Shown piece after piece: positions 35,370-48,800 of a stretch of 64,000 bases of DNA. The translations under genes were made by a program, and so were the position numbers. Position 1 is the stretch's first letter; each line of letters starts with the position of its first letter. A model generated the notes under the pieces. That model did not search any database and had not been told where the DNA came from. It was given only the letters and a program-made list of their open reading frames with translations. Source of the DNA: Cryptomeria japonica (lineage: Eukaryota > Streptophyta > Pinopsida > Cupressales > Cupressaceae); assembly GCF_030272615.1 (NCBI RefSeq), contig NC_081415.1, forward strand, positions 508,009,873 to 508,073,872. Direction: 5' to 3'.

Positions 35370-36640
35370 TTCAAAATGTTCCCGTGGAAACTATGAATAC
35401 ATTATTTGAACAACCAATTTCAATTCTAAATGACACTAGATCATCTAATGTTTCATTTCATCAGAATTAGTGAAAATTTTACAATTAAGAGTTAAAAAAA
35501 TGGAATAATCATGGATAATTTAGTATGGGGATAAGGCAACTAGGGAAGTGACCAAGTGTTTACCAGGAGCAATGGTACAATTTCCATAATTTGAAACAAG
35601 GGTAGATCCTTATGTGGTGCCCCTAGGATTATATGACGTAATTATTGGGATGGGTTGGCTAACAAATCACTAAGCTAATGTGGATTGATACAAAAAAGTG
35701 GTTGAATGTATGGATGATGGGGGAAGAAGGGTCAAAATACAAGGAAAGATTAAACCTATTAACATAGAAACCATATCATCCATGTAATTAAAGAAGGAAA
35801 GGAGAAAAGGGGACCTAATCTATATGGTTGGATTTGATGAAAAGGAAGAGTAAAATACTCCAACCTTTGAAAATACCCCCTCCTACAAGAATTAAAGGAT
35901 GCATTTCCAAAAGAATTACCAGGCTTACCCCTAAAAGGTTCAAGTTTGATTTTTCCACTGACATTTTAGCAGGAGTTGAACCAGTATTAAGGGCACCTTA
36001 CCAAATAAACTCAACTGAATTACAAGAACTCAAAATACAATTGGTGGAACTCTTAGAAAAGGGGCTAATAAGGCCACAATAAGGCCAAGTGTATCCCCAT
36101 GGCGAGCACTAGTCTTTTTTGTTAAAAATGATGGGAATTTAAGACAATGCATTGACTATAGGATATTGAACAAGGTCACAATAAAGAATAGGTATCCCTT
36201 ACCTCGAATAGAGGTTCTTATTTCATCAAATGAAAGGAGCAACAATATTTGCAAAGATAAAACTCTGATCAAGGTATCATTAACTTATAATTAAGGAGGA
36301 AGATATTCCAAAGACAACCTTTAGGACTAGATATGGGGATTATGAATTTACGGTAGTACCTTTTGAAGTAACCAACGCTCCAATTGATTTTATGAACCTA
36401 ATGAATAGTGTACTTCATGACTACTTGGAAAAATTTGTCTTGGTAATTTTGGATGGCATCTTGATATACTCTAGAAATGAGGAAGAACATTTAGCTCACC
36501 TACAATTAGTCTTACGAAGGTTAAGGGAACATAATTTATATGGGAAATTATCAATATGTGCCTTCTTTGAAGAAAAGATTCACTATCTTGGGCATATCAA
36601 AGGAAGGAAGAGTGGTTGACCTAGAAAAGATAAAGACAAT
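35370..36640 (+). pseudogene. gypsy-B protease and reverse transcriptase
   Basis: The protease motif is reduced to ILNDTRSSNVSF (DTGS-type site with Gly to Arg). Reverse-transcriptase pieces: [20 protein letters not shown], then MNLMNSVLHDYLEKFVLVIL and DGILIYSRNEEEHLAHL. The catalytic DD of the YxDD box reads DG, so the enzyme could not work. Stops break it into at least four pieces. Confidence 0.8.
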
Positions 36641-37196
36641 AGTAGAATGGCCAATCCCTAAAAATTTTCAGAGGTAAGAAGCTTTATGGGACACCAACGG
36701 GGTACTATATGATATTTGTGGAAGGATTCTCTAACATAAAAAACCCTATCACATCGTTGCAAAGGAAAGGTAAAAGGTTCATGTGGACATAATAGAGTAA
36801 TAAAGCATTTCAAATTTTAAAGGAAAAATTAACTACAACGCCTATCTTAAGGGTTGCAATTCCAAATGGACACTTCATAGTTGTAACAGATGCTTCTATT
36901 AAAGGATTAGGAGGGGTACTTATTCAAGATGAAGGAGTGGTGGCTTATGAATCTAGGAAGTTGAAAACTCATGAATTAAATTATGCACCCACGATTTAGA
37001 GTTGGCAGCTAAGATGCATGCCCTACAAAAATAGAGACACTTATTACTTGGGAAGCTCTTTGAGTTAAAATCGGACAATCAAGGACTTAAATACATTTTT
37101 ACTCAACCCTACTTAAATACTAGACAAAGAAGGTGGTTAGAATTTCTAAGCAAATATGACTTTGAAATAGAATATATTAAGGGAAAGGAAAATAGG
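36641..37196 (+). pseudogene. gypsy-B RNase H region
   Basis: The RT thumb/RNase H linker and the RNase H start are visible: TPILRVAIPNGHFIVVTDAS, then GLGGVLIQDEGVVAYESRKL and THELNYAPT (family: TDAS--G-G-VL-Q------SRKL---E-NY). Downstream blocks are broken by stops. Confidence 0.75.
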
Positions 37197-38590
37197 GTGT
37201 TTGATGCTTTGAGTAGGAGGAGACAATTGTTGACCATAACAACATTCAAAATTGATTTTAAGAAGCAAGTAATGGATGAGCAAGGACATGACCCATGGTA
37301 TGAGCAAGTCAAATTAACATTAGAATATGATCCAATAGATCCTAAGGTGGAAGGGTACATGATAGATGAAGAAGGATTGCTAAGATACAATAACAAAATC
37401 TGTGTTCCAAACTTAGGGGACTTAAGAAAGGTAGTTTTATTGAGGCCCACAATACCCCTTATTCAGGACATCCAGGGGTTAATAAAATTTATTAAGATCT
37501 AAAGAAGCTATACATTTAGCAAGGATGAAAAATGGCATAGTTCAATATGTGGATAAATGTTTGGAATGCCAAAGGGTAAAAGCAGAACATAGACATACAG
37601 TGAGACTATTACACTCGCATGATGCACCTCATAACAAATGACAAGTCATTAGAGTGGAATTTGTGCAAGGGTTACCCATACCACCTTATAGGCATGGCAC
37701 AATAATGGTGGTAATTGATATACTCACCAAGGTGGTGCACTTTATACCAGGGAACTTAATTGATGATGCACCAACTTTGGCAAGGCAATTTATTAAGGAA
37801 ATAATTAGGCTACATGGGAATCCGAAGAAAATTATATTAGATAGAGATGCTAGATTCACATCAAGGTTTTGGACAATTCTTCAATCAACTCTGGGAACAG
37901 AATTAAACTTTAGTACCGCTTACCATCCTAAAACTGATGGCCAAAACAAAAGGACAAATCATATTGTAAAAGAACTACTTCACCTTTTGAAGTATTGTAT
38001 GGTAGACCTTGTCGAGCACCTTTGAGTTGGGACGGTCTTGAGGATAGAGTAATAATTGGTCTAGATATGTTGAAATAAATAGAAAGGAAATAAGGCAAAG
38101 GTTAAAGGAAGCTTTAGATAGGTAGAAAAGTTATGCAAGAAAGAACAAGACACCAAGGGAGTTTGAGGTAGGAGAAAGAGTCTTCCTAAGAGTCATACCT
38201 CACAAGAGTTCCATAAGGTTTGGGAAAAGGACTAAGCTAGCACCTCGATATGTTGGACCCTTTGAAAACTTGGAAAAGATTAATCCAGTTACGTATTGGG
38301 TGGCCTTACCTCCCTAGCTGAGCCGAATCCATGATATTTTCCATGTGTCACTCCTTCAAAAGTATGTACTTGATGAGAAACATATTTTGAATTGGGATGC
38401 CTTACAAGTCCAGGAAACGAGGGGAATAATGATAAAACCATTCAAAGTCTTGGAGAGGTGGAAATACTAATTGCACAACAGAGAGGTTGATCAATGCAAA
38501 GTACAATGGAATCACTATGATGAAAAGAATGCTACATGGGAAGACACAATTGAGATGCAGCAAATGTTTCCTTTTTTGTTTTAGACTTAT
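37197..38590 (+). pseudogene. gypsy-B integrase and chromodomain-like C-terminus
   Basis: The zinc-domain end is CLECQRVKAEH (about 37560). Core residues are VVIDILTKVVHF (first Asp) and ILDRDARFTSRFW (second Asp), while AYHPKTDGQNKRTN has Lys where the catalytic Glu should be. The GPFE-type C-terminal fold follows (RYVGPFENLEKINPVTYWVA, LHDIFHVS-like SRIHDIFHVSLLQKYV). A chromodomain-like end, LHNREVDQCKVQWNHYDEKN then ATWEDTIEMQQMFPFLF, supports chromovirus placement. Several stops are present. Confidence 0.85.
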
Positions 38591-38653
38591 CATGAACAAC
38601 ACACTCTTTCTTATTGTTATATTAAATAAGTGCATCGAGACGATGCACAATTT

Positions 38654-38666
38654 AAGGGGGGAAGGA
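38654..38666 (+). other. gypsy-B polypurine tract
   Basis: AAGGGGGGAAGGA directly before the 3' LTR start TGTCATAACCC. Confidence 0.85.
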
Positions 38667-41600
38667 TGTCATAACCCTCTTTTTAGACCTTGATAATACT
38701 AACTATTATAAATTTTATAATGTTAGTAAAAAATAATAAATGGAATAAGGTTGAAATTTAAATAAAAAGGAAATAATAATTGGTGACACACACATGAGGT
38801 CATAAATTTAATGAAAATTGTTGAATTACTCAATAATTAATTGAGCACATGGTGTAAGAAAAAATGAGAGAAGTGAAGACACATGGCACAACAAGGGAAA
38901 AGAAATTTCAAATTCAAATTTGAGGAAATAATGGACAAGTGTTAACCCCACTATGACAAGTAATAAAGAATATGTCATAGAATATGACAATAATAGTTTT
39001 GCATGAAATTATTTTGGGCAAAGAATCTCTAAAACATCAATTTCTTTTGAAAAGGGAAATGACTCTTTTTTTCTATATATTGGATGCTAGATTTTCAAAA
39101 ATGAAGGTCATTGTTATGTGACAAGTGTAATCTTGAGTTTCTTAAGAAATTCGTATTGAATTATGCTAGTTGTGTAGGAGAATTTTTTGTGAATGAATTT
39201 CATAGTAGGAAGTAAGATTTTAGAAGCTCTTTGGAGGAAATCCTTATCGGGTTTTCAAGAAGAAGTTGAAGGAGGATAGCTGGAAACAAGTGATTGATTC
39301 AACAACAGGGTTACAATCTTCTTGCAGGTCTAGGTTCCAATCTTCTCCTTCTTTTCACTCAATAGTTACTTGTGTGTTTCTTTAAAAAAAATGTTAAAAA
39401 AAGGGGGGTTTGTTTACATGCATGTTTTAATTTCTTGGCAAGAATTAGTGGTTGAATGTAGTTAAAGGATTTAGATATGAAAGTGGATTTTAAATAGGAT
39501 GGTTTAAATAATGTAGAAGAAGTTTTCTCCTCTTTATTTTCAAATTATGTTAGCTTCATAAAAAAAAAATTGTATGTCATATTTCTCTTAGATTAGCAAG
39601 TCGGTATTCTCCAAAGACAAATGTGTATATTTCTCTTAGATTAGCAAGCCGGTATTCTCCAAAAACAAATGTGTGTGTGTGTGTATTAAAAAATGATAAT
39701 AATAATAAAAAATAGATATAAATAAAATAAAATCTAAAAATAAATATTAAACACAAAACAAAATATTTTGAAATTTAAATGAGAGGGAATAGGGTGTGTA
39801 ACTCCACTCCCCTGCAGACTTGTGGGAAAAGGGGAGGCACACAACCCCCTCCAGACCCCTACAAGCGTAGGGCCACAAGCCGGGCCCATAAGGACGTGGG
39901 GCCTAAGGGACCCACCCTTCCACCACCCTCACCCCCACTCCCCTCGCACCACTATTTTATTTTTTAAAAGTTGTTTTAAATAATTAAAAATTTATTAAAA
40001 CTAGTTTAGAATTTACAGTTTGATTTAAATAATGAAAAGTTATTTAAATTACTTTTATATTGTAGAGGTTGTTTTAAATAATTTAATCTTTTTTTCAAAC
40101 ACATGTTTTTTTAAAGAGTTTATTATCTCTTCATGATGGAAAATGAATCTTTTCGATTAAAATAGACGTACATTTCAAGGGACAAAATGATCAATTAACA
40201 CATATGGATTCAAATGGATAATTAAACATTAAGAGATCCATTACCTTGAATAAATTTATCTTAGGATGTTGATATCATAGTTAAATTCCCTTATAAAATA
40301 AATTAGTTTGATTTAAGAAAACAAAAAGAAAGGAAAATGATAATTGCACCAATGATTCACTTTGGGAAGCTTTGCACAAGTTAAAACAAATGAACTTATT
40401 CCAAAGTATTGGTTCTTTTTCATCAAGTATCACTAGTTAGTCTCAAATAAATTCTAGTAGTAAATAGATTTCCTTCACGACATTCAATACTTTTCAAACA
40501 CTTAACATTTTTTTTGTTATTGGTCATCAAAAATACCATTTAGTGTCCTTCATTTATTACAAGTATTAATGATTAAAAAAATTAACTTTCCAAGTAAATG
40601 TATTTAGAATCATAATTTTTTTTTTAAAATTATGTATTCCAAACAATGTGAATTAATGTTTAGTTGAAATTTCCTTCAATTCAAGAAGTTAAATATTTGT
40701 TTGTTTTTTATGCAAAGTTACCTTTTAGGAAGTTAGATTTAAGAGTCTTTCCTTTTCAAGAAATAATATTTTCTAAGTAGTTAATTTGTTTATTTTCATT
40801 CTCAACAAATGTTCCTTTCAATTACGTGAAAATTTATATCTTAGTTTTAATTTTCAAGCAATAATTCCTTGTATGTAACAATTTCATTTTCATAGTTGTT
40901 TTAGTATATGCTTTACTTAATCTTTCATGAATTTATAGTTGAATTCTTAGTTAGACAACTAAACAAGAGGAGATGAAACCAAAAATTTAACAGTGTTTGG
41001 TATCTTTGGTGCCTTTGGGTCACACTTATGGGTAACGTCGTGGTGTTGAACTACTGCACTTAACACCTAATAAAGTTGCAACAACAACATTTGTGGCATT
41101 GCCCCTATAAATCACCAGGGAGAAAGGGTTATTTGGAAGTTAAAATCCAAGGGGTAGGTAATCCCCCTTGGATCAATAACCTAAAAAGATAAATTTAATA
41201 TGAAAGAACATTCATTAGTTAAACCTTAGAAAACCCCATTAGGGTTTGGGTGTGTGTGACAATTTTGGAAATTATCTATCTTGATGAAAATTTCACGAAT
41301 GATAACGAGCCAAGAGTGACATAAATAATAGGAAATAAGACTTAGTTGTTTTAGGCTATAAGAAGAAGGACATCTTGAGCCCTTTTGCTATAGATCTATC
41401 ATCGTGGGTGGAAACTGCATAGAAACTATCTGGGACATTGACCCTAGAAAGGGTTGTGTACCAACCAAATAGTTTACATTAAACATAGATAGAAACCATA
41501 AATACATACTTTATGCCTTGATCTCGTGCCAAAACAAGTATGTAGGCAGTCTAGGTACAAAGTTGTCCCTAGTACTCATACATTTGGGGATGGAGATTAG

Positions 41601-42082
41601 GATTTGGTTAAGGATGTGTTGTTATATTTTCAAAGCAGTCTAGTCATTTAACCAAAAGGGGTCTAGATAATACAAATGAAAGATTAAGTTAACTCGATGC
41701 ATACTTGAAAGGAATCTCGTATGGATTCACTTGTCTTCCTGAGGCTTTAGGACAAATTTTGAGGTGGAACTCAAGCGTATTTAATTATTTCATATACTCC
41801 TAAGGGAAACAACCTCGTTGCACTCCTAGTAGGGGAGTGTAGTCTTTAGAGAGTGTATCAGGACCCAGATGGTCCCGATGAGTTAAGTCTCTAGCCAGAG
41901 CATTCCCTATTCTTATGAATAGATGCTTACCCCTTTTGGGTAGATTCCTATCCTAAATCGGATAGATACCTTTCTCACTTGGATAGAAGTACCTGAGTAT
42001 GTGATTGAACCAAAGATAAGTAAATATATAAATAAATAAATAAAAAGTGAGATTTTTTGGTTAAGCTAAGTCGGACATTACA
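38667..42082 (+). repeat. gypsy-B 3' LTR (3.4 kb)
   Basis: It starts TGTCATAACCCTC and ends GGACATTACA. It contains a 48-bp tandem duplication (39579-39674), a GT run, a GC-rich island at 39779-39955 in otherwise AT-rich DNA, and AT-rich minisatellite-like units (39960-40090). The island and units also occur in the inverted 5' LTR piece. Confidence 0.85.
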
Positions 42083-42710
42083 ATATTTGTTAAAAGGAAG
42101 GATGGAACCCTATGCCTATGCATTGACTACAAAATGTTGAACAAGGTTATGGTCAAGAATAGGTGTCTTCTTCTAAAGATTAACAAACTCTTTGATCAGA
42201 TGAGAAGAACCATGGTGTTCTCACATATAAATCTTTGATCTACCTATCACCAGTTACAAATTAGGGAGGATGTCCCAAAAATAGCTTTCCAAACTCAATA
42301 TGGTCACTACGAGTTCATTGTGGTACCATTCAGGTTGACTAATTCTCCAACCACATTCATGAACTTGATGAATAGTGTTTTTTGAAATTATCTAGATGAT
42401 TCTGTATAGATAATTATAGATGAAATCTTGGTCTACTCAAATATAGTAGAGGAGCATGACAAACATTTGAGGATAGTCTTATAATGCTTAAGAGTGTATT
42501 ATTTTTTATAAACTATCCAAGTGTAACATTTACCAGATCAAGGTGCATTGTCTTGGTCATATTATCTCAACAAAGGGGATTGTAGTGGATCCGAAGAATA
42601 TTAAGGGTATACTAAAGCATTCAACACTACAAAATGTAAGTGAAGTTTATAGCTTCATGGGACTTGCGGGGTATTATAGGAAGTTTGTTCTAGGATTTTA
42701 TATGACTGCA
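42083..42710 (+). pseudogene. gypsy-A reverse transcriptase, C-terminal part
   Basis: It starts in the middle of an RT sentence: [56 protein letters not shown] and [11 protein letters not shown] follow, then IIIDEILVYS (YxDD box altered to DE) and VHCLGHIISTKGIVVDPKNI, SFMGLAGYYRKFV. Its N-terminal half is on the other strand at 61260-61588, ending in SPWGTPTIF; the two halves share ATATT. The rest of pol is missing before the LTR. Confidence 0.85.
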
Positions 42711-42739
42711 ATATGTCTTGTAAATGATTGCATTGAATA

Positions 42740-43326
42740 ACATTTTTAAAGTGATTTGGTGAAACTTAACTAATTGAAATAGATTAATTGCCTAGCAAAA
42801 TTTGCTTAATATGTTTATCTACCACGTCTTGATAATATGTCACTGCATTATCATTTAGTAGATGTGCATGTAGATGTATCAGGCTACACCATGGTTTCCA
42901 TCCTACCATTGTTTCCAGGTAGCTAGATTCTTTGTGTAGGGTTGGTGGTTCTTCATGTCAAGAAGATCTCCAAGGAAGCATAATTACTTTGTTGCTGGAC
43001 AAAAAAGCACCTAGGCCATGTTCTTGTGCTCAACTAGCAAATGCCATATGGTTGGAAGTGAGCAATGACAATTGTTTTCTGTTTACTTGAATCATTGTAT
43101 ATTATATTTCACTTGTATTGATATCATCATGGCATGTAGGCCGTCATCATTGTATTCATAACTTACGCATATGTGCTTTCCTAGAACAAGTCCTTGAACT
43201 CATTGTAATTTGTAATTGTAATTTTCATGTTTATATTTATGGAGTCACTGAGAATAATTCATATTTGATGATGTATTAAAATGAGTTAATTATAAATTAC
43301 TTTGTTAGAGTTCTGAGGTCTTTACA
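42740..43326 (+). repeat. gypsy-A 3' LTR
   Basis: It matches the reverse complement of 62598 to about 63200 (for example AATTGCCTAGCAAAATTTGC, and GTTAGAGTTCTGAGGTC with TTTACA at the end). The left boundary is approximate because an internal deletion joins RT directly to LTR sequence. Confidence 0.8.
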
Positions 43327-44045
43327 AATTGAGTGCTTTTGAAAAACTTGACATTTTGTTTCTACACGAACATGTCCAACTATCACTTTGTGGTGCTTAT
43401 GTATAGAAATATCTTGACATTTGCCTTGGGTGATTATATAAAAAATATTTTCAAACTTCAATCATGTTCACTTTTTTTGTGTATTTTTGAATAAATGTTG
43501 ACTCTTAGTGTGTATGTTTGAATGAATATTGGCTCTTATGGGGCATATGGGTGGGTTTGGATGTTGGTTTTTTCATTTATTACTTGTGCATATGTGAATG
43601 AACAATATATAATTCAATCTACACACATGTACATGTATTTGTGTATTTGAACATTGAAATTCATCACAGGTTCAAAAATATTGACATTCAAATTATCTAG
43701 ATAGTGTATGTATGTATTTGAATGAACATTGGCTCTCATTGTGTATGTGGATTTTAAAGCTAGCTTTGAAATTCATTGAATGAACTTCTTAATGAATTTC
43801 CAAGTGGTGGATGGGAACTCAGAGTGATCAAGGACTTATAATATCTTCGAGCAAGAATGTTGGTATAATTGATTCCAAGGACATGATCCTATTGTTAAAC
43901 CAGTTACATTCAAATCTTTGTTACCTAGTTTAGGATTGAGTTTATAAAGATAAGGAACTAGGAAATGCATTTTATAGTGGTCCATGAGCTCTTTTTTAAG
44001 TACTCATAAGATAACATAATAACAAAGGTGTCAGTTGGCTAGATC
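43327..44045. other. Spacer with imperfect 35-base repeats
   Basis: Three diverged copies of TTTGAATGAAYATTGGCTCT with TTGTGTATG lie at about 43484, 43517 and 43708. No gene is seen. The last part may be the 5' UTR of LINE-3. Confidence 0.45.
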
Positions 44046-45794
44046 ATGGAAGAGCTTGGAGGAGTAGGAAGCGGCAATGGGAGAATTCAAATTTCAAATT
44101 CTTTGCAAGGCGGGAACTCTGGTTCCAATGGTGGGAGCAGCCAGAACAAAGGAGTTGGCCCCATGGAAGAGAAGGACAAGCCTCCGGACATTCTAAAGGT
44201 TGTTGACATCCCGCAAACTGGTGGTACTCTGCCAGAGAAGAAAGAGGGTTCCGAGATTTTGGGAGAGGGGTCCAACGGGGGGCCTAGCCCACGTGAAGAG
44301 ACCTTGGAGAACGAAAAAGAACCTAGAAAATGGTCATCCCTTTTTGGAACACAACCATCTAGTAAATCCTCTTTACCTCCTGTCAAGAATATTTTTTATC
44401 CTTCCGGTGGAAAGTTCGCTATCTCTATTCCTGATCTAGTTCTGGATCATAATATAAACAGTATGTCGAACTCCCTGGTAGGCAAATTTATGGGTTCGCG
44501 TCCAAACATCAAAGTTTTTAGGGCTTATGTCAAACGAAAATGGGCTCTGAAGGGTAATGTTGAAATCTCAGCTTTGACTAAAGGCCTCTTGTCTTTTACT
44601 TCTTCATGTGAAGAAGATAAATTAACGATACTTTGTGGAAGTCCCTAGATGGTAGGAAAGACAGCTTTGGTTCTTCGGAAATGGCATCTGAATCTGAACA
44701 TGAACGACTCTCTTTTGGCACAAGTCCCAGTATGGGTAAAGTTACCAAGTTTGCCTCTTGAATATTGGACAAAAAGCATATTCTTGGGAATTACAAGCTC
44801 CTTTGGTGAACTCCTCTCTATAGACCCAGTCACAGCTTCAAAAAGGAGACTCACTCGTGCTAGGTTTTGTGTAGGGATAGCCCATGACGCAGACATGCCG
44901 GAACAGATAGATCTAGTGTCAAAGTTGGGAACATGGAAACAACAAATTGAATATGAATCTATCGCCTTTGCCTGCTTCCATTGTAAAAAAGTAGGTCACT
45001 GGGCAAAATCCTATCCAATCAAGCCCAAAGTAGAGCTCAAGTAGACTAAACCCTAGGTTGAAAGTAAAAAGGCTCCAAAAAAAATGGTATGGCAAGTTAA
45101 AAACTCAGAGAATAAGGAAGCTGACTATAATTGTTTTGAACCATTGGGGGAAAATAAGGAAGTTTCCTCAACTTCTATCTCCAATCCTCCAACCCAGGAA
45201 GTATTGAGAAATGAGTCTACCAAAGTAAACATCTCTGTTACAGAGCATATTCGATCAGAGGAACTAAAAGAACAGATTGAATCTTCAAATGACACAGCTG
45301 AAGTGGTAGCTGACACTTATGCGGGTAAGGAAACACAAAAGGAAGAGGATCAACCTGAGGAAGGGGAGATCCCTGGCTCCCAAGAAGAAAAGACTCACTC
45401 TTCACCGCTCATGATAAGTTCCGAAATGCAAGAAGCCCAAAAATGTGCAATACTGGGTATGAACCTTTCGGATTTAGATCAGAATTCAAAAATAGTAAAA
45501 AATGATTTAAATGGTTCCAAAATCCCTAATTGGGGTAATGAAGATGAAATTTCCAGAATCCTCAGTAACCCGGAAGCGGCTCTTGAGAAAGAAGCTGACT
45601 GGAAAATACCAAAATACAGGAACAAGAAAGGAACCACTCCCTCGGCTTCTCAACTAAGGAAATCCAACATAATAGCTCAAGTTGATGTTGGGTATATCTC
45701 CTCTTCCCCAGGTCGACCTTCTAACCATAAGTTAGAGATAAGGAGGCCAGTAAGAACATTACAGATGATACCCAAAAGACTCTTAAGGAGTTAG
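44046..45794 (+). pseudogene. LINE-3 ORF1 (RNA-binding, DUF4283 and zinc knuckle)
   Basis: One reading frame interrupted only by three TAG codons (44646, 45042, 45054). The N-terminus is Gly/Ser-rich; a DUF4283-like region follows (NSMSNSLVGKFMGSRPNIKV, LAQVPVWVKLPSLPLEYWTK, DPVTASKRRLTRARFCVGIA). The knuckle is CFHCKKVGHWAKSYP, with its last Cys replaced by Tyr. A long acidic, low-complexity C-terminal half follows (EEDQPEEGEIPGSQEEKT). Plant L1 ORF1 proteins bind element RNA. The end lies 16 bases before ORF2, as expected. Confidence 0.85.
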
Positions 45795-45810
45795 GAATCA
45801 GTAAGTAACT

Positions 45811-48800
45811 ATGAAGATTATCTCTTGGAATATTAGGGGACTTAATAATCCTCATAAACATGATATCATTAGGAATATGATAAGGGATAGTAAACCTAAT
45901 GTTTTTCTAATTCAAGAGACCAAAATGAGTAGAGAAAAAGTTGAATCTTTGAAGTTTTTAAAAAATGGGAATATCAGCGGTGGTAGTTTGGAAGGTACCT
46001 CAGGAGGCATAGCTACCATTTGGAACCTTAATAGTGTCAAAGGCCATGTTCTTATTTAGGAAAAAAATTTCTCTTGCATTAAATTTGAGCATTTAAAAGA
46101 TGGAACTTCATGGGTCCTCACTAACATTTATGCTCCCAATACCTTGAAAGCTAGAAATTCCTTCTAGAAAAAACTTATTGAAGTTAGGGATAGTTTCAAA
46201 AATCTTAGCTGGTTGGACATGGGAGACTTTAATACTCCTTTGAGAGAGGAGGAAAAATTTAGAGGAAGCCCCTCTCAGTTGGAAAGTAGGCTGGCCCTTA
46301 TGGACTTTATTAACACTCAGGCTCTCAATGATGTGGAGATATAGGGATGCAACTACACATGGACTAATAGGAGAAATGGTAATGATCTTATCCAAGTTTG
46401 CCTTGATAGGACTCTCATCACAGATGACTGGTACATAAATTATTTATGTTCTCTGTCTGCCCACATCCGGGTTGGGTCAGATCATTTTCCTATCACCTTC
46501 ATTGCTGACCCAATTAATAGAAGGAGACACTTTCCTTTCAAATTTGAAAAAATGTGGACTCATCACCCAGATATCACCCGTAATATTCAGAAATGGTGGA
46601 GTATCCAAGTTGAGGGAACTGCTATGTACAAAGTTGTAAAGAAACTTAAAAGTGTAAAGGACAATATAAGACTAGAATAAATCCAGCTTTGGGAATATCT
46701 TTGAGGCCAAAGGTAAAGTTTAGGAAGACCTTAAAAAAATACAGGCCCAAATTCAGAAGGATGGCTTCAGTACTGTGTCCATTGCTGATGAAAATGAGAC
46801 TCTTAAAAAATACCACGAAATAATTGCTAAAGAGGAAACTTTCTGGAAGCAGAGATCAAGATGCATTTAGCTAAAGGAAGGAGATAGGAATACAAGATTT
46901 TTTCATATGTCGGCAATCAAGCATAAAGCGGCTAATAGGATAACTAAACTAATTGTGGATAATGGGGAGCTAGTCAAGGAAGAAGAAATAAGGAATGAAG
47001 CTAAAAGGTACTTTTTGAAACTTCTTAGGAGGGATCACAGATTGGATGTTGATGCTCAATTGATGAACAGATGAATGTCTCCCTTTCTTCCATTCCTTCG
47101 ATCCTGGAAATAAAAAATGTTGTTTTTTCCTTTGATGGTAACAAAACTCCCAACCCAAACGGTTTCCCCATGTTCTTTTTCCAAGATTTCTGGGACATAG
47201 TCGGGAAAGATGTCTCCAATGGGGTTAAGGAATTTTTCGGGACTAGAAGACTCTTGAAAGAAATCAATGGTACTTTCATTTCTCTCATTCCCAAAATCCA
47301 AGGTGCAGATTCTATGGACAAGTTTAGACCAATCAGTTTATGCAACTCTTTTTATAAGATTATTTCCAAGGTTCTTACCACCAGAATTTTGACTGTCCTT
47401 CCTTCTTTGATTAATCATCAGCAAAATGGTTTTGTCCCTGGAAGACAAATTATCGACTCCATTATAACTGTCCATGAGAATATTCATTCTCTTGTTAGGG
47501 CTAAGAAGCAAGGTCTCATCCTTAAGCTTGATCTCTCCAAGGCCTATGACGGGTTGACTGGCCTTTTCTTGTTAAGGTTCTTATGGCTTATGGTTTTTCC
47601 ACCAAATGTGTTGACCTCTTCAGCCAACTTATTACCTCAGCCTCTTTTGTTGTTCTTGTTAATGGTTCCCCTTCCCCCTTCTTCCAAGCTTCTAGAGGAC
47701 TAAGGCAAGGGGATCCCATTTCCCCTATCCTCTTCATCATTATGGCAAAATGTTTTGGTAGGTCCATGGAAAATATGGTTATGCAAGGCTCTTTTAAGGG
47801 ACTCCAACCTTCTTCTGCTGACCTTATTTGCTCTCATCAACAGTTTGTGGATGATACTATTATCATAGGGGAATCAAGTATCTTTGAAGCTAGAACCTTG
47901 AAGAATACTCTTTGTAAGTTTGCCTCAGCTTCTGGTCAGTTCATTAATTGGGCCAAAAGTGAAGTTATTTTCATCAATACTCCAGAGAGAAGACAACAGA
48001 GAATCAACAGAATCCTGGATTGTACGATTGTTGATCTTCCTGCGACCTATCTTGGCCTCCCCATGAGCATTGCACCTCCTGATCCTTTTTGGAGCTCACT
48101 AGTGGATAAATTTCATAAAAAACTAGCTGGTTGGAAAGGAGCCCTTTTAAGTTAGGCTAGAAAGCTTCAACTTCTAAAAGCTTCTCTTCAAAGCATACCG
48201 ATCTATGCCCTAAGCCTTTTTAGAATTCCAGTTAAGTATGCTAATGCAATTGAGAAAATTCAAAGAAAATTTCTATGGTCAGGGGTTGAGGACAAGAAAA
48301 GAATGCCTCATGTGGCTTGGGATCAGGTATGTAGACCGAAAAGTAAAGCTCTCATGTCCAAGCAGGTCTAGAGAATGTTCCATTCAGATACTGAATGGTG
48401 TAAAATCTGGCAAAGTAAGTACTCTCTTCTGTCCTCTTCTCTTTCTTCTTTTATCAATTCGGATATTAGTATTAATGGGTCCCATATATGGAATCATGCC
48501 TCTAAGTGCAGAGAAAGCATTGCTAAAGGAGTTGTATGGAAAGTAGGAAATGGTAGGAAAGTTAAATTTTGGGAAGACCCCTAGCTTTTTGATAAACCTT
48601 TGACTGATATCCTTGAATGGGCCCCTTATGCTCCCTCCTGCATTAGAATTTTTGTCTCTTTAGTTGAAGGGTATTGGACTGGCAATAAATGCCAGAACAT
48701 TGAAAGTATCCACCCAAGCCTCATCAAGCTCAAGATCCACCTGTCTTCGGTCTGGTTGAACAAAGAGGAAGACTCCCTCATTTGGAAATATGAACCCAAA

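Larger units (their letters stand above)
31863..42082 (+). mobile_element. gypsy-B: chromovirus-type Ty3 element
   Basis: 5' LTR (3' part only here), primer-binding site, gag, protease, reverse transcriptase, RNase H, integrase, chromodomain-like tail, polypurine tract and a complete 3.4-kb 3' LTR. The order protease-RT-RNase H-integrase-chromodomain fixes it as Ty3/gypsy, chromovirus branch. Many stops and loss of catalytic residues show it is dead. Right flank ATATT (42083-42087) equals the inverted flank AATAT at 61260-61264, where the remaining 5' LTR piece is found. Confidence 0.85.

Noticed and set aside
34160-38590. Possible endogenous pararetrovirus
   Set aside because: The presence of integrase, chromodomain, LTRs and a polypurine tract shows a Ty3 chromovirus; no movement-protein or coat-protein motif was seen.
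44087-44386. Minus-strand frame opposite LINE-3 ORF1
   Set aside because: Shadow of ORF1; Pro/Ser-rich composition follows from the opposite-strand codons.
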